This document shows, piece by piece, positions 41,625 through 50,108 of a stretch of 64,000 nucleotides of DNA. This DNA comes from Pseudomonas tumuqii. GTDB lineage: Bacteria > Pseudomonadota > Gammaproteobacteria > Pseudomonadales > Pseudomonadaceae. Under the pieces are notes generated by a model. That model was not told the origin of the DNA, searched no databases, and saw only the letters and a program-made list of their open reading frames with translations. The position numbers and the translations under genes are program-made. Position 1 is the first letter of the stretch. Each line of letters opens with the position of its first letter. The stretch covers positions 186,001 to 250,000 of the forward strand of contig NZ_JAAOJA010000002.1 of the NCBI RefSeq assembly GCF_013184545.1. The letters are read 5' to 3'.

Positions 41625-44070
41625 CGCCACGAAAATGGCTGTGATCGAAGACCTCAAGGACTTCGATGGCCGCTCCGGCAGTTTGCTCGAGCAGCTGATC
41701 TTTAATAGCCGCGTGCTGATAATCGCCAGTTGCGTGCTGTTGACCCTGTTTCTCGGGCTGCAACTGCGCGATCTGAAGATCGCCGCCAGCTACGAAAAAA
41801 TGCTGCCGCACGGGCAGGAGTACATCAGGAATTTTCTCGACAACCGCAGCGAGTTGCGGGGTCTGGCCGATTCGGTACGTATCGTGGTGGAGGCCAGGGA
41901 CGGCGATATTTTCAATGCCGAGTACCTGGCCGAATTGGCCAAGATCAATGATGAGATCTTCATCCTGCAGGGAGTCGATCGGCCCTGGATGAAGTCGATC
42001 TTCACTCCGGTGGTGCGCTGGACCGAGGTCACCGAGGAGGGCTTCACCGGTGGGCCGGTATTGCCCAACGATTACGACGGCTCGGCGCGTTCGATCGAAG
42101 ATTTGCGCCTCAACATCGGGCGTGCCGATGCGGTTGGCAGCCTGGTGGCGCATGACTATCGCTCGAGCATGATAGTCGTGCCGCTGATGGCCAGGGATGC
42201 CGAAGGCAAGGCGGTGAATTACCAGGCGCTGTCGCAGTCGATCGAGACGATCCGCCAGCGCTATGGCGAGGGCGAGCAGGCCAAGGTCAACATCTATGTG
42301 ATCGGCTTCGCCAAGATGATCGGCGACCTGATCGCCGGGCTGGAAAAGGTCGCGCTGTTCTTCCTCGCTGCCGTGCTGATCGCCGCCGCCATCATCTATG
42401 CCTATACCCGCTGCATCCGCAGTACCGTGCTGGTGCTGTGCTGTTCGATCGTGGCGGTGGTCTGGCAATTGGGTCTGATCGCCCTGTTCGGTTACAACCT
42501 CGATCCATTCTCCATGCTGGTGCCGTTTCTGGTATTTGCCATCGGCGTCAGCCATGGCGCGCAGAAAATGAACGGCATCATGCAGGACATCGGCCGCGGC
42601 ACCCACCGTCTGGTCGCCGCTCGCTATACCTTCCGCCGCCTGTTCCTGGCCGGCGTGACCGCGCTGTTGGCGGACGTGGTGGGCTTTGCCGTGTTGATGA
42701 TCATCGACATCCCGGTGATCCGCGAGCTGGCCCTGACCGCCAGTATCGGCGTCGGGGTGTTGATCTTCACCAACCTGATTCTGATCCCGGTGCTGCTGTC
42801 CTATATCGGCGTTACGCCCAAGGCGGCGCAACGCAGTCTGGCGGTGGAGCAGGCCGATTCCCAACAGGCTTCCGGTTTCGGCCATGTATGGTCGACCCTC
42901 GAGCGCTTTACCGAGCGACGCTGGGCCCTGGGTGCCTTGCTGGTCGGCTTGGCACTGGGCGCCTGGGGTTTCATGACCTCGCTGCAGCTGCAGGTCGGCG
43001 ATCTGGATGCCGGTGCGCCGGAGCTGCGCCCGGACTCCCGCTATAACCTGGACAATGCCTTCATCACCTCGCACTACAGCATTTCCAGCGACGTGTTCGC
43101 GGTGATGGTGAAAACCGGTAACGATGGCTGCCGCACTTATGAAACGCTGACGGAGGTCGATCGCCTGGGTTGGCAGCTGGCGCAAATCCCCGGCGTGCAG
43201 CGCACCGCCTCGCTGGCGGACACGGTACGCGGTTATACCGCCGGCATGTTCGAGGGCAATCCGAAATGGTCCACGATCAGCGACAACCAGGGCATCATCG
43301 ATGCGCAAATCGGCAATGCGGTGTCCTGGAACTCCGAGTACCTGAATACCCGCTGCACGCTGACGCCGGTGGTGGCTTACCTGGCCGACCACAAGGCTGA
43401 AACGCTCGATCGCGTGGTCAAGGTGGCCAGTGAGTTCGCCGCAGAGCATGACACCGAGGACCGCAAGTTCCTGCTGGCTGCCGGTAACTCGGGCGTGGAC
43501 GCGGCGACCAACATCGTGGTCAAGGGCGCCAACCGGCAGATGTTGTTCTACGTCTATGCGGCCGTGGCATTGCTGTGCCTGATCACCTTCCGCAGCTGGC
43601 GTGCGGTGATCGTGGCCCTGGTGCCGCTGATTCTCACCTCGATTCTCGCCGAAGCGCTGATGGTACACCTGGGCATCGGCATCAAGGTCGCCACCCTGCC
43701 GGTGGTGGCGCTCGGGGTGGGGATCGGCATCGACTACGCGATCTATCTGCTGAGCATCCAGTTGGCCTTCCAGCGTACCGGCATGCCGGTGGCTGAGGCT
43801 TACAAAAAGGCGCTGGCGACCACTGGCAAGGTGGTGGCGCTGGTCGGCGTGACCCTGGCCGCCGGCGTGATCACCTGGGCCTGGTCGCCGATCAAGTTCC
43901 AGGCCGACATGGGCATCCTGCTGACCTTCATGTTCGCCTGGAACATGCTTGGCGCGCTGATTCTGGTGCCGGCACTTTCCCACTTCCTGCTCCAGGGCGA
44001 ATCCGCGCGCGCTCAGCACTTGACCCGCAAACAGCCCAACGCCAATGCAGTCGCAGAGGGCGCTGTCTGA
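41608..44070 (+). CDS. RND superfamily (MMPL-type) transporter
   Basis: 820 residues from ATG 41608. Twelve predicted membrane helices in the 1+5+1+5 pattern of MMPL/HpnN proteins: helix 1 at about 38-55, a large periplasmic loop, helices 2-6 at about 250-400, a second loop, helices 8-12 at about 660-800. The motif VGIGIDYAIYLL in the second half is characteristic. Such proteins move lipids or other hydrophobic molecules. Its stop overlaps the next ATG (TGATG). Substrate unknown. Confidence 0.9.
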   Translation: MATVTDATKMAVIEDLKDFDGRSGSLLEQLIFNSRVLIIASCVLLTLFLGLQLRDLKIAASYEKMLPHGQEYIRNFLDNRSELRGLADSVRIVVEARDGDIFNAEYLAELAKINDEIFILQGVDRPWMKSIFTPVVRWTEVTEEGFTGGPVLPNDYDGSARSIEDLRLNIGRADAVGSLVAHDYRSSMIVVPLMARDAEGKAVNYQALSQSIETIRQRYGEGEQAKVNIYVIGFAKMIGDLIAGLEKVALFFLAAVLIAAAIIYAYTRCIRSTVLVLCCSIVAVVWQLGLIALFGYNLDPFSMLVPFLVFAIGVSHGAQKMNGIMQDIGRGTHRLVAARYTFRRLFLAGVTALLADVVGFAVLMIIDIPVIRELALTASIGVGVLIFTNLILIPVLLSYIGVTPKAAQRSLAVEQADSQQASGFGHVWSTLERFTERRWALGALLVGLALGAWGFMTSLQLQVGDLDAGAPELRPDSRYNLDNAFITSHYSISSDVFAVMVKTGNDGCRTYETLTEVDRLGWQLAQIPGVQRTASLADTVRGYTAGMFEGNPKWSTISDNQGIIDAQIGNAVSWNSEYLNTRCTLTPVVAYLADHKAETLDRVVKVASEFAAEHDTEDRKFLLAAGNSGVDAATNIVVKGANRQMLFYVYAAVALLCLITFRSWRAVIVALVPLILTSILAEALMVHLGIGIKVATLPVVALGVGIGIDYAIYLLSIQLAFQRTGMPVAEAYKKALATTGKVVALVGVTLAAGVITWAWSPIKFQADMGILLTFMFAWNMLGALILVPALSHFLLQGESARAQHLTRKQPNANAVAEGAV

Positions 44071-44867
44071 TGAGCAGACTTCGAGGCAAGGTCGCACTGA
44101 TCATCGGTGCCGGCCGCGACAACATGGGCCAGGAGATCGCCCGCCGCTTTGCCGCCGAGGGGGCGAGGGTGGTGCTGGCGGGGCGTAATGTGGCGCAAAT
44201 ATCGCGTCTCGCCGAGGAGGTCGAGGGCGCGTACTTTCCGTGCGACATCACCTGCAAAAGCGAATTGGCGGCCTTGACCGCCCATGTTCTGGCCTGGGGC
44301 GGTGCGCTCGATATTGCGGTGAATAGCGTGGGCTGGGGGCTGAGCAAGGGCTTTCTGGAAACCACTGAGGACGACCTGGAAAAGATCACCAGCTTGCAGT
44401 TCAAGGGGCCTTTCCTGTTCTTCCAGGCCGTGATCGAGGTCATGCGCGACGGTGGCTCGATCATCCAGATCGGCTCGGCCACTACCCAGGCAGTGATCGA
44501 GAACTACGCCGCCTACATCGGCACCAAGGCCGGCATCGATCATGTGCTGAGGTGCGTGGCCAACGAGTTCGGCAGCCGCGGTATCCGCGCCAATTCGATT
44601 TCGCCGGGGTTGACCGAAACACCGATGACGGTAGAGGCGCTGGCCACACCGGGGGTGCGTGAGTGTTTCGTCGGGCGCTATCCGCTGGGCCGTATCGGCA
44701 CCAAGGCCGATATCGCCGCGGCCGCCGTATGGCTGGCCAGTGATGAATGTTTCATGACCGGTGAAAACCTGCAGATCAATGGTGGTCTGCTGCTGCGCGG
44801 TAATCCGACCCGTGCCGATCTAGGGGCCGCGGTGGCAAAGGCGCTGGCTGCAACAGCCAGCGCCTGA
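44070..44867 (+). CDS. Short-chain dehydrogenase/reductase
   Basis: 265 residues. The Rossmann region is GAGRDNMGQEIARRFAAEG (a variant of TGxxxGxG). The active site holds Ser in IGSATTQ and YIGTK (Y-x3-K, about 152-156), followed by RANSISPGLTETPM. It is likely a classical NAD(P)-dependent alcohol dehydrogenase or ketoreductase. Translationally coupled to the RND gene. Substrate unknown. Confidence 0.9.
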   Translation: MSRLRGKVALIIGAGRDNMGQEIARRFAAEGARVVLAGRNVAQISRLAEEVEGAYFPCDITCKSELAALTAHVLAWGGALDIAVNSVGWGLSKGFLETTEDDLEKITSLQFKGPFLFFQAVIEVMRDGGSIIQIGSATTQAVIENYAAYIGTKAGIDHVLRCVANEFGSRGIRANSISPGLTETPMTVEALATPGVRECFVGRYPLGRIGTKADIAAAAVWLASDECFMTGENLQINGGLLLRGNPTRADLGAAVAKALAATASA

Positions 44868-44876
44868 GGATTAGTC

Positions 44877-45659
44877 ATGGAACAGGGTGTCGACATGGAA
44901 ATTAAACAAACAGGCAGAATTGATTGTGTTCTTGTGGCGGCCGGAAACTACCACGATATCGATTTCGCTCGTCTGGAACTGCTCAAGCTGCTCGGCGAAA
45001 ACCAGCGCATCCGCGTGCGCGTGTTCGAGGACTACAGGGATCTGGAGGCCATTCGTGCCGCTGACTTTCTGCTGACCTACACCTGCGAGGTCATCCCCAG
45101 CCTGGAGCAGCAGATCGCCCTGCGCCAATGGTTGGAGCAGGGCGGGCGCTGGTATGCGCTGCATGGCACCAACTCGATTCTGCGCTTTCTCGACAACGGC
45201 CTGGTGGATACCCCCGCCTGGGCGCCGCATTTGATGACAACGCTCGGCTCGCAATTCGCCGCGCATCCACCGATCGGCCCGTTCTGTGTCGACGTGGCCA
45301 AGCCCGAGCACCCGCTGGTACGCGGCATCGAGCCTTTCGAGGTGACCGACGAGCGCTACCTGATGGACATGACGGCCGAGGTCGAGGTGCTGCTGGATAC
45401 CGCGTTCGAGGGCGAAACCCCCGGTTTCGTCCGTGACCAGTGGCCGGCCCAGCGCCATCCGGTGCTCTATCTGCGGCCCCTGGGCAAGGGCGCCGTGCTC
45501 TACCTGACCCTCGGCCATTGTCGCGGCCATTACGACTTGCGCCCGCTGATGGATTTCTGGCCGCAGGTCGATCGCTGCGCCTGGGACCACCCAACGTTCC
45601 ATGAATTGCTGCGTCGCGGCCTGAACTGGGCGGCACGCCTCGATCAGCCCGCGAATTAA
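44877..45659 (+). CDS. ThuA-like (glutamine amidotransferase-fold) protein
   Basis: 260 residues from ATG 44877 (GAGGATTAGTC upstream; a second ATG at 44892 is possible). The pattern DCVLVAAGNYHDIDFAR, ADFLLTYTCEVIPSLEQQIALRQWLEQGGRWYALHG and a C-terminal GKGAVLYLTLGHCRGHYD matches ThuA proteins, named from trehalose utilisation but found in many catabolic clusters. The reaction is unknown in most cases. It lies between two SDR genes. Confidence 0.78.
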   Translation: MEQGVDMEIKQTGRIDCVLVAAGNYHDIDFARLELLKLLGENQRIRVRVFEDYRDLEAIRAADFLLTYTCEVIPSLEQQIALRQWLEQGGRWYALHGTNSILRFLDNGLVDTPAWAPHLMTTLGSQFAAHPPIGPFCVDVAKPEHPLVRGIEPFEVTDERYLMDMTAEVEVLLDTAFEGETPGFVRDQWPAQRHPVLYLRPLGKGAVLYLTLGHCRGHYDLRPLMDFWPQVDRCAWDHPTFHELLRRGLNWAARLDQPAN

Positions 45660-45709
45660 CCCTGTCCGGCGTGCGTCGGTCGATCAAATTACGATGAGGA
45701 GCTAGCTCA

Positions 45710-46468
45710 ATGGATCTCGGACTTCGCGGGAAAAAAGTCATCATCAACGGCGGTAGTCGCGGCATCGGCCGGGCCGCGCTGGAGCTTTATGCGCAAGAAG
45801 GCTGCGACATCGCCTTTTTCTCCCGCGATGCCCAGCGCGTCGCGGACACGGTGAAGGCGCTGCAGGTGTATGGCGGCGCGGTCTACGGCGATGCCTTCGA
45901 CATGAACGACGGCGCGGCCTACGAGGCCTGGCTGAATTCGGCGGTGGCGCGTCTGGGCGGCTGCGACATCTTCATCCACAACGCCAGTTCCTCGGGCGCC
46001 CAGGGCACCATGGATTGGGATATGAGTTTCCGCCTCGACATGATGGGCGCGGTGACCGGCTGCCAGACGCTTGAAGAGGCGCTGAGCGCCAGCGATGCAG
46101 GCTCGGTGATCCTGATGTCGAGCACCGCGGCGGTGGAAACCTTCATCTACCCGCAGGCGTTCAATGCCATCAAGGCGGCGATCATCACCTACGGTAAGCA
46201 GCTGTCGCAGCTGTGGGCGGCGAAGAACATCCGCGTCAATATGATCTGCCCCGGCCCGGTCGAGTACCCAGGCGGCAATTGGACGGCGATCAAGGAAGCG
46301 ATGCCCGAGTTGTACACCAAGACCCTGGCGGAAATGCCCCTGGGGCGCTTCGGCAAGGTCGAGGACGTGGCGCGCTCGATGGTCTTCCTGTCCAGCCCGA
46401 TGGCGTCGTACATCACCGGCAGCAACCTGGTCATCGATGGCGGTTACACCAAGCGCGTGCAATTCTGA
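45710..46468 (+). CDS. SDR-family protein with Tyr-to-Phe change in the active site
   Basis: 252 residues. The Rossmann motif NGGSRGIGRAAL and ICPGPVEYPG are typical, and Ser is present in LMSSTAAVE (about 137-138). The Y-x3-K motif reads FNAIK (Phe151, codon TTC at 46160-46162; Lys155), so the usual catalytic Tyr is missing, unless nearby Tyr147 substitutes. It may be a divergent enzyme or a non-catalytic subunit. AGGAGCTAGCTCA precedes the ATG. Confidence 0.88.
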   Translation: MDLGLRGKKVIINGGSRGIGRAALELYAQEGCDIAFFSRDAQRVADTVKALQVYGGAVYGDAFDMNDGAAYEAWLNSAVARLGGCDIFIHNASSSGAQGTMDWDMSFRLDMMGAVTGCQTLEEALSASDAGSVILMSSTAAVETFIYPQAFNAIKAAIITYGKQLSQLWAAKNIRVNMICPGPVEYPGGNWTAIKEAMPELYTKTLAEMPLGRFGKVEDVARSMVFLSSPMASYITGSNLVIDGGYTKRVQF

Positions 46469-46493
46469 GCCGGTGACCGAGGGAGTAGGGTGG

Positions 46494-47108
46494 ATGAAAC
46501 TTTACAGTTCGATCGGGCCCAATCCGCGCTTGGTACGCATGTTCGCTGCGGAGAAGGGCATCCAGTTGTCGCCGGTCGAGGTCGACATCGTCGGCGGCGA
46601 AAATCGCCAAGCGGGCTTTCTCGCGCTCAACCCGACCGGCACCACGCCGGTTCTCGAACTCGATGACGGCCAGGTGATCAGCGAGACCGCGGCGATCTGC
46701 GAATACCTGGAGGAGGTTTTTCCCAGCATCCCGCTGATCGGTGCGACAGCCTCGCAGCGAGCCCAAACGCGTATGTGGTGGCGCCGGGTCGAGCAGTCGG
46801 TGGTCCAGCCGATGACTGCTGGGTTCCGCGCCGCCGAGGGCTTCGAACTGTTCAAAAACCGCGTGCCTTGTTATCCGCAGGCAGCCGATCAGCTCAAGCT
46901 GGCCGCTGTCGAGGGGCTGTACTGGCTCGACGAGCAGCTAGGCGCACAAGCCTTTGTTTGTGGCGAGCGCTTGAGCGTGGCCGATTTGCTGCTGTTCTGC
47001 TTTCTGCAGTTCGGCGCTCAGGTGGGGCAGGGGCTCGACAGCGAGCGGTGCGTCAATTTAGCTCGCTGGCAGGCCGCCATGGGCGCGCGTGCCAGCGCCC
47101 TGAGCTGA
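46494..47108 (+). CDS. Glutathione S-transferase family protein
   Basis: 204 residues from ATG 46494. N-terminal thioredoxin fold: MKLYSSIGPNPRLVRMFAAEKG, the cis-Pro in GTTPVLELDDG and the gamma-glutamyl contact ISETAAICEYLE. The C-terminal all-helical domain ends with ERLSVADLLLFCFLQFG. In catabolic clusters GSTs often perform isomerisation, thioether cleavage or dehalogenation; the role here is open. Last gene of the run that starts at 37297. Confidence 0.9.
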   Translation: MKLYSSIGPNPRLVRMFAAEKGIQLSPVEVDIVGGENRQAGFLALNPTGTTPVLELDDGQVISETAAICEYLEEVFPSIPLIGATASQRAQTRMWWRRVEQSVVQPMTAGFRAAEGFELFKNRVPCYPQAADQLKLAAVEGLYWLDEQLGAQAFVCGERLSVADLLLFCFLQFGAQVGQGLDSERCVNLARWQAAMGARASALS

Positions 47109-47204
47109 CAGTCTCATGCATTGGCAGCTCAGCGATGTCTGTGCGAGGGCGGCAGGTGCTGGCAGATATCGGGGATATCAGCTAGTGATTGTTAAAGCTT
47201 TTGA

Positions 47205-47224
47205 AAAACAGACAAATCTGTTTC
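47205..47224 (+). promoter_or_regulatory. Candidate TetR operator F (AAAAC-N10-GTTTC)
   Basis: AAAAC-AGACAAATCT-GTTTC; it also forms an inner perfect palindrome AAACAGA-CAAA-TCTGTTT. It lies 50 bp before the first Rieske oxygenase gene, in the 166-bp gap after the GST gene. Confidence 0.55.
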
Positions 47225-47274
47225 TATAGTGTTTAGGTCGGGTTGCCGAAATATCTTCGACCGGAGGAGAAACC

Positions 47275-48456
47275 ATGGAACAACAACAAGAAATCCATAA
47301 CCGGATCGCCGCGCGTTTGCTCGATCACATCAAGACCCGCAGTACCGACCAGGTCGACGCTAACCTGCGCATTCCCTCGGCGAGCTATACCGACCCGCAG
47401 CAGTTCGACCGTGAGATGGAGGCAATCTTCAAGCGCCTGCCGATCCTCGCCGGGCTGTCGGGCGAAATCGCCCAGCCGGGGAATTACAAAGCCTTCGACC
47501 TGATGGGCACGCCGCTGCTGCTCACTCGCCTGAAGGACGGCAGCGTCCGCGCGATGCTCAACGTCTGCGCGCACCGCGCGATGAAACTGGCCGAAGGCAG
47601 CGGCAAGTGCGACAAGTTCGCCTGTCCTTACCATGCCTGGGTCTATGGCAACGACGGCAGCCTGAACCGCATCGCCGCACAGGACACCTACGGTGATGTC
47701 GACAAGGCCGCCATGGGCTTGACCCAACTGCCGGTCTACGAACGCGCCGGGCTGATCTTCGTCGTGCTGACCCCGGGGCTGGAGGTGGATTTCGCCGGTT
47801 TCCTCGGCGGCATGATCGAGGACATCGAGCAACTGGGATTCGCCGACTGGCACTACTGCGGCAACCGTGAAATTTACGGTGCCAACTGGAAGGTGGCCTA
47901 CGACGGTTATCTGGAGGGCTATCACTTCGCCTCGGCGCATCCGGAGACGATTCACCAGCGCACCTTTTCCAACATGATGGCGTTCCATTTCTACGGCCCG
48001 CATCAGCTGATCGGCTTTGCGCAGAAGGACATGCAAGCCAAGCTGGGCGCGGTCGACCCGCAACAGCTGCATCGACATGAAAACAACGGCTACGACTTCG
48101 TTCGCACGCTGTTCCCCAACGTGTCGATTTTCGTCGCACCGGAAATCACCCAGGTTGCCCAGCTGATCCCCGGGCCGACAGTGGGGGAGAACCGTACCGT
48201 GCTGCATTTCATCCACCGCCAGGCGCCGCAGAACGAGGAGCAGCGCCAAGCCAACGAGACCATGATGGACTGGCTCAAACAGGTGGTGGACACCGAGGAC
48301 TACAGCCTCGGCTTGAAGATCCAGCAGGGGCTGGCCAGCGGTGCCCACGAGCACGTCACCTTTGGCCGCAACGAGGTGGGCAATCAGGAGTTCCATCGCT
48401 GGATCGATCACTACCTGAACCCACAGCTGCCTCTCGGGCCATTACAACAAGAGTAA
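47275..48456 (+). CDS. Rieske non-heme iron oxygenase, alpha subunit (first)
   Basis: 393 residues. Rieske ligands Cys98, His100, Cys117 and His120 (VCAHRAM ... CPYHAW) have normal spacing. The mononuclear iron site follows in WKVAYDGYLEGYHFASAHP, with the two His of the 2-His-1-carboxylate triad. No beta subunit is encoded nearby, so an alpha-only (alpha3-type) enzyme is likely. The closest reductase gene is 61016-61978. GGAGGAGAAACC precedes the ATG. Substrate unknown. Confidence 0.93.
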   Translation: MEQQQEIHNRIAARLLDHIKTRSTDQVDANLRIPSASYTDPQQFDREMEAIFKRLPILAGLSGEIAQPGNYKAFDLMGTPLLLTRLKDGSVRAMLNVCAHRAMKLAEGSGKCDKFACPYHAWVYGNDGSLNRIAAQDTYGDVDKAAMGLTQLPVYERAGLIFVVLTPGLEVDFAGFLGGMIEDIEQLGFADWHYCGNREIYGANWKVAYDGYLEGYHFASAHPETIHQRTFSNMMAFHFYGPHQLIGFAQKDMQAKLGAVDPQQLHRHENNGYDFVRTLFPNVSIFVAPEITQVAQLIPGPTVGENRTVLHFIHRQAPQNEEQRQANETMMDWLKQVVDTEDYSLGLKIQQGLASGAHEHVTFGRNEVGNQEFHRWIDHYLNPQLPLGPLQQE

Positions 48457-48465
48457 GGAACCGCT

Positions 48466-48789
48466 ATGAGCCTCATTGCAATCAGTGCGCGGCTGGAAAT
48501 AGAAGCCGGCCGCATCGACGACTACCTGGCGGCTGTCGCAGACATAATCGAGCGGACACGGGCCGAGGCCGGCTGCCGCGTCTATGCCTTTGCCCGCGAT
48601 ATCCAGATCCCCAACGTGTTGTGGATCAGTGAGGAATGGGACTCCGACGCCGCCCTCGACGAACACTTGAAGTCGCCGCACATCCGCGCCTTCTTGAAGC
48701 AGGTCGCGGATATCGGTCTGCCCAGTGTGGATGTGCGTAAGTACACAGTGTCTGCCGTCGGCACCGTCGAGCATTCGCACCTCGACTGA
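48466..48789 (+). CDS. Antibiotic biosynthesis monooxygenase (ABM)-domain protein
   Basis: 107 residues with the ferredoxin-like ABM fold: LIAISARLEIEAGRIDDYLAAVADIIERTRAEAGCRVYAFARD, then WISEEWDSDAALDEHLKSPH. It starts 9 bp after the Rieske gene and is surely co-transcribed. ABM proteins include quinol-forming monooxygenases and small-molecule-binding partners; here it may process the oxygenase product or act as an accessory factor. Confidence 0.88.
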   Translation: MSLIAISARLEIEAGRIDDYLAAVADIIERTRAEAGCRVYAFARDIQIPNVLWISEEWDSDAALDEHLKSPHIRAFLKQVADIGLPSVDVRKYTVSAVGTVEHSHLD

Positions 48790-49121
48790 TCGAGGCCTGG
48801 TGGCTACGCGTTCACCAGGCCAGGGCTGTGCATCCCGTTCCCATTCAGCCTACTGCCCCCGGAGGTGATTTGACCCCCGGCGTATCACGGTGGGTTGATG
48901 CGCGTCTCTGGCAATCCGATACGTCTCAATTAAGGGCTTTCGCAAGGCTATCGCCATACCTGGCGCACCTCGAGCGCGGGCGGTATGGCGGGTCGAGTGC
49001 TTATTTTATTAAAAACAAACTTACCTGTTGGTTTTTGTCTGGGTTTGTTCTAGATTGTCCCCATGGCTGGCCTGCGGGCCTGGTTTTTCACCACAACAAG
49101 TCACGAACATGTGAGGTCACC
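48790..49121 (+). other. 332-bp intergenic region before the E1 alpha gene
   Basis: No credible gene: the in-frame extension upstream of the E1 alpha ATG has no conserved sequence. It holds candidate TetR operator D (49016-49035) and TTGTTC/TAGATT (49045-49056) as a weak promoter candidate. Confidence 0.6.
49016..49035 (+). promoter_or_regulatory. Candidate TetR operator D (CAAAC-N10-GTTTT)
   Basis: CAAAC-TTACCTGTTG-GTTTT; the right half TGTTGGTTTTT is identical to site A. It lies 87 bp upstream of the E1 alpha ATG. Confidence 0.55.
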
Positions 49122-50108
49122 ATGGCTGAGGCCAAATCTCCGGATTCCGCGGTGCTGCTGGATATCTACCGCAGGGCCAACCTGATCAAGACCGCCGACG
49201 ACCGCTTTATCGAGCTGATCAAGGCCGGGCAGATCGCCTCGCCGTACTACTCGACCCGCGGCCAGGAGATCATCCCGGCGGCCATCTCGGTCAACCTGCG
49301 CGCCGACGACTACGTGATCACCACCTACCGCGGCATCCACGACCAGCTGGCCAAGGGCATTCCATTGCGGCCCTTCGTCGCCGAGTTCATGGGGCGTGCC
49401 ACCGGTACCTGCAAGGGCAAGGGCGGGCCGATGCACATCACCCACCTGGCCTCCGGCCTGCCGGTGACCACCGGTGTGGTCGGCTCCGGCCTGCCGATCG
49501 CCAACGGCCTGGCCTGGGCTGCGCAGCTGAAGCGGAGCGGCCAGGTCACGGTGTGCAACTTCGGCGACGGCGCGACCAATATCGGTGCCTTTCACGAGGC
49601 GTTGAACCTGGCTTCGGTGTGGAAGCTGCCAGTGGTATTCGTCTGCCAGAACAACGGCTATGCCGAGCACACCAAGTACGAATACGGCACCGGTGCTCGC
49701 GCCATCGTCGACCGCGCCATCGGCTACGGCATGCACGGCATCCAGTGCAACGGCAACGACGCGCAGGAGATGTGGGGGGCTGCCCGCGAGGCCATCGAGC
49801 GCGCTCGCGCCGGGCTGGGGCCAACCCTGCTGGAAGCCAAGACCTTCCGCTTCCGTGGTCACCTGCTGGGCGATGACAGCCATTACATCGACAAGGCCGA
49901 AATGGCTGCTGCAATTGCCGCCGATCCGATGCCGGCCTATCGCGCCTGGCTGATCGAGCACGGCCATGCCAGCGACGCGCAACTCAGCACCCTTGAAAAA
50001 ACCAATGCCGACGATTTCGAAGAGGCCGTCGAATTCGGTCTGGCCAGTCCCTATCCAGACGTGTCCGAGCTGAGCCGGGACGTCTATGCCGAGGAGAAGC
50101 GCGCATGA
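49122..50108 (+). CDS. TPP-dependent 2-oxoacid/acetoin dehydrogenase E1, alpha subunit
   Basis: 328 residues from ATG 49122 (TGTGAGGTCACC upstream). The thiamine pyrophosphate motif GDGATNIGAFHEALNLASVWKLPVVFVCQNNGYA (GDG-x27-NN) starts near residue 146. Small two-subunit E1 of the AcoA/PDHA type. With the next genes it forms a decarboxylating or diketone-cleaving complex that yields an acyl-CoA. Its stop overlaps the E1 beta start (ATGA). Similarity to acetoin dehydrogenase is by family, not proof of substrate. Confidence 0.92.
   Translation: MAEAKSPDSAVLLDIYRRANLIKTADDRFIELIKAGQIASPYYSTRGQEIIPAAISVNLRADDYVITTYRGIHDQLAKGIPLRPFVAEFMGRATGTCKGKGGPMHITHLASGLPVTTGVVGSGLPIANGLAWAAQLKRSGQVTVCNFGDGATNIGAFHEALNLASVWKLPVVFVCQNNGYAEHTKYEYGTGARAIVDRAIGYGMHGIQCNGNDAQEMWGAAREAIERARAGLGPTLLEAKTFRFRGHLLGDDSHYIDKAEMAAAIAADPMPAYRAWLIEHGHASDAQLSTLEKTNADDFEEAVEFGLASPYPDVSELSRDVYAEEKRA

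Noticed and set aside
43928..44543. Minus-strand frames opposite the RND/SDR junction
   Set aside because: They are antisense to well-supported, translationally coupled genes and show no family motifs.
48828..49121. 98-residue N-terminal extension of E1 alpha
   Set aside because: It contains no conserved sequence, crosses a candidate operator, and ATG 49122 has a good ribosome binding site and normal E1 alpha length.
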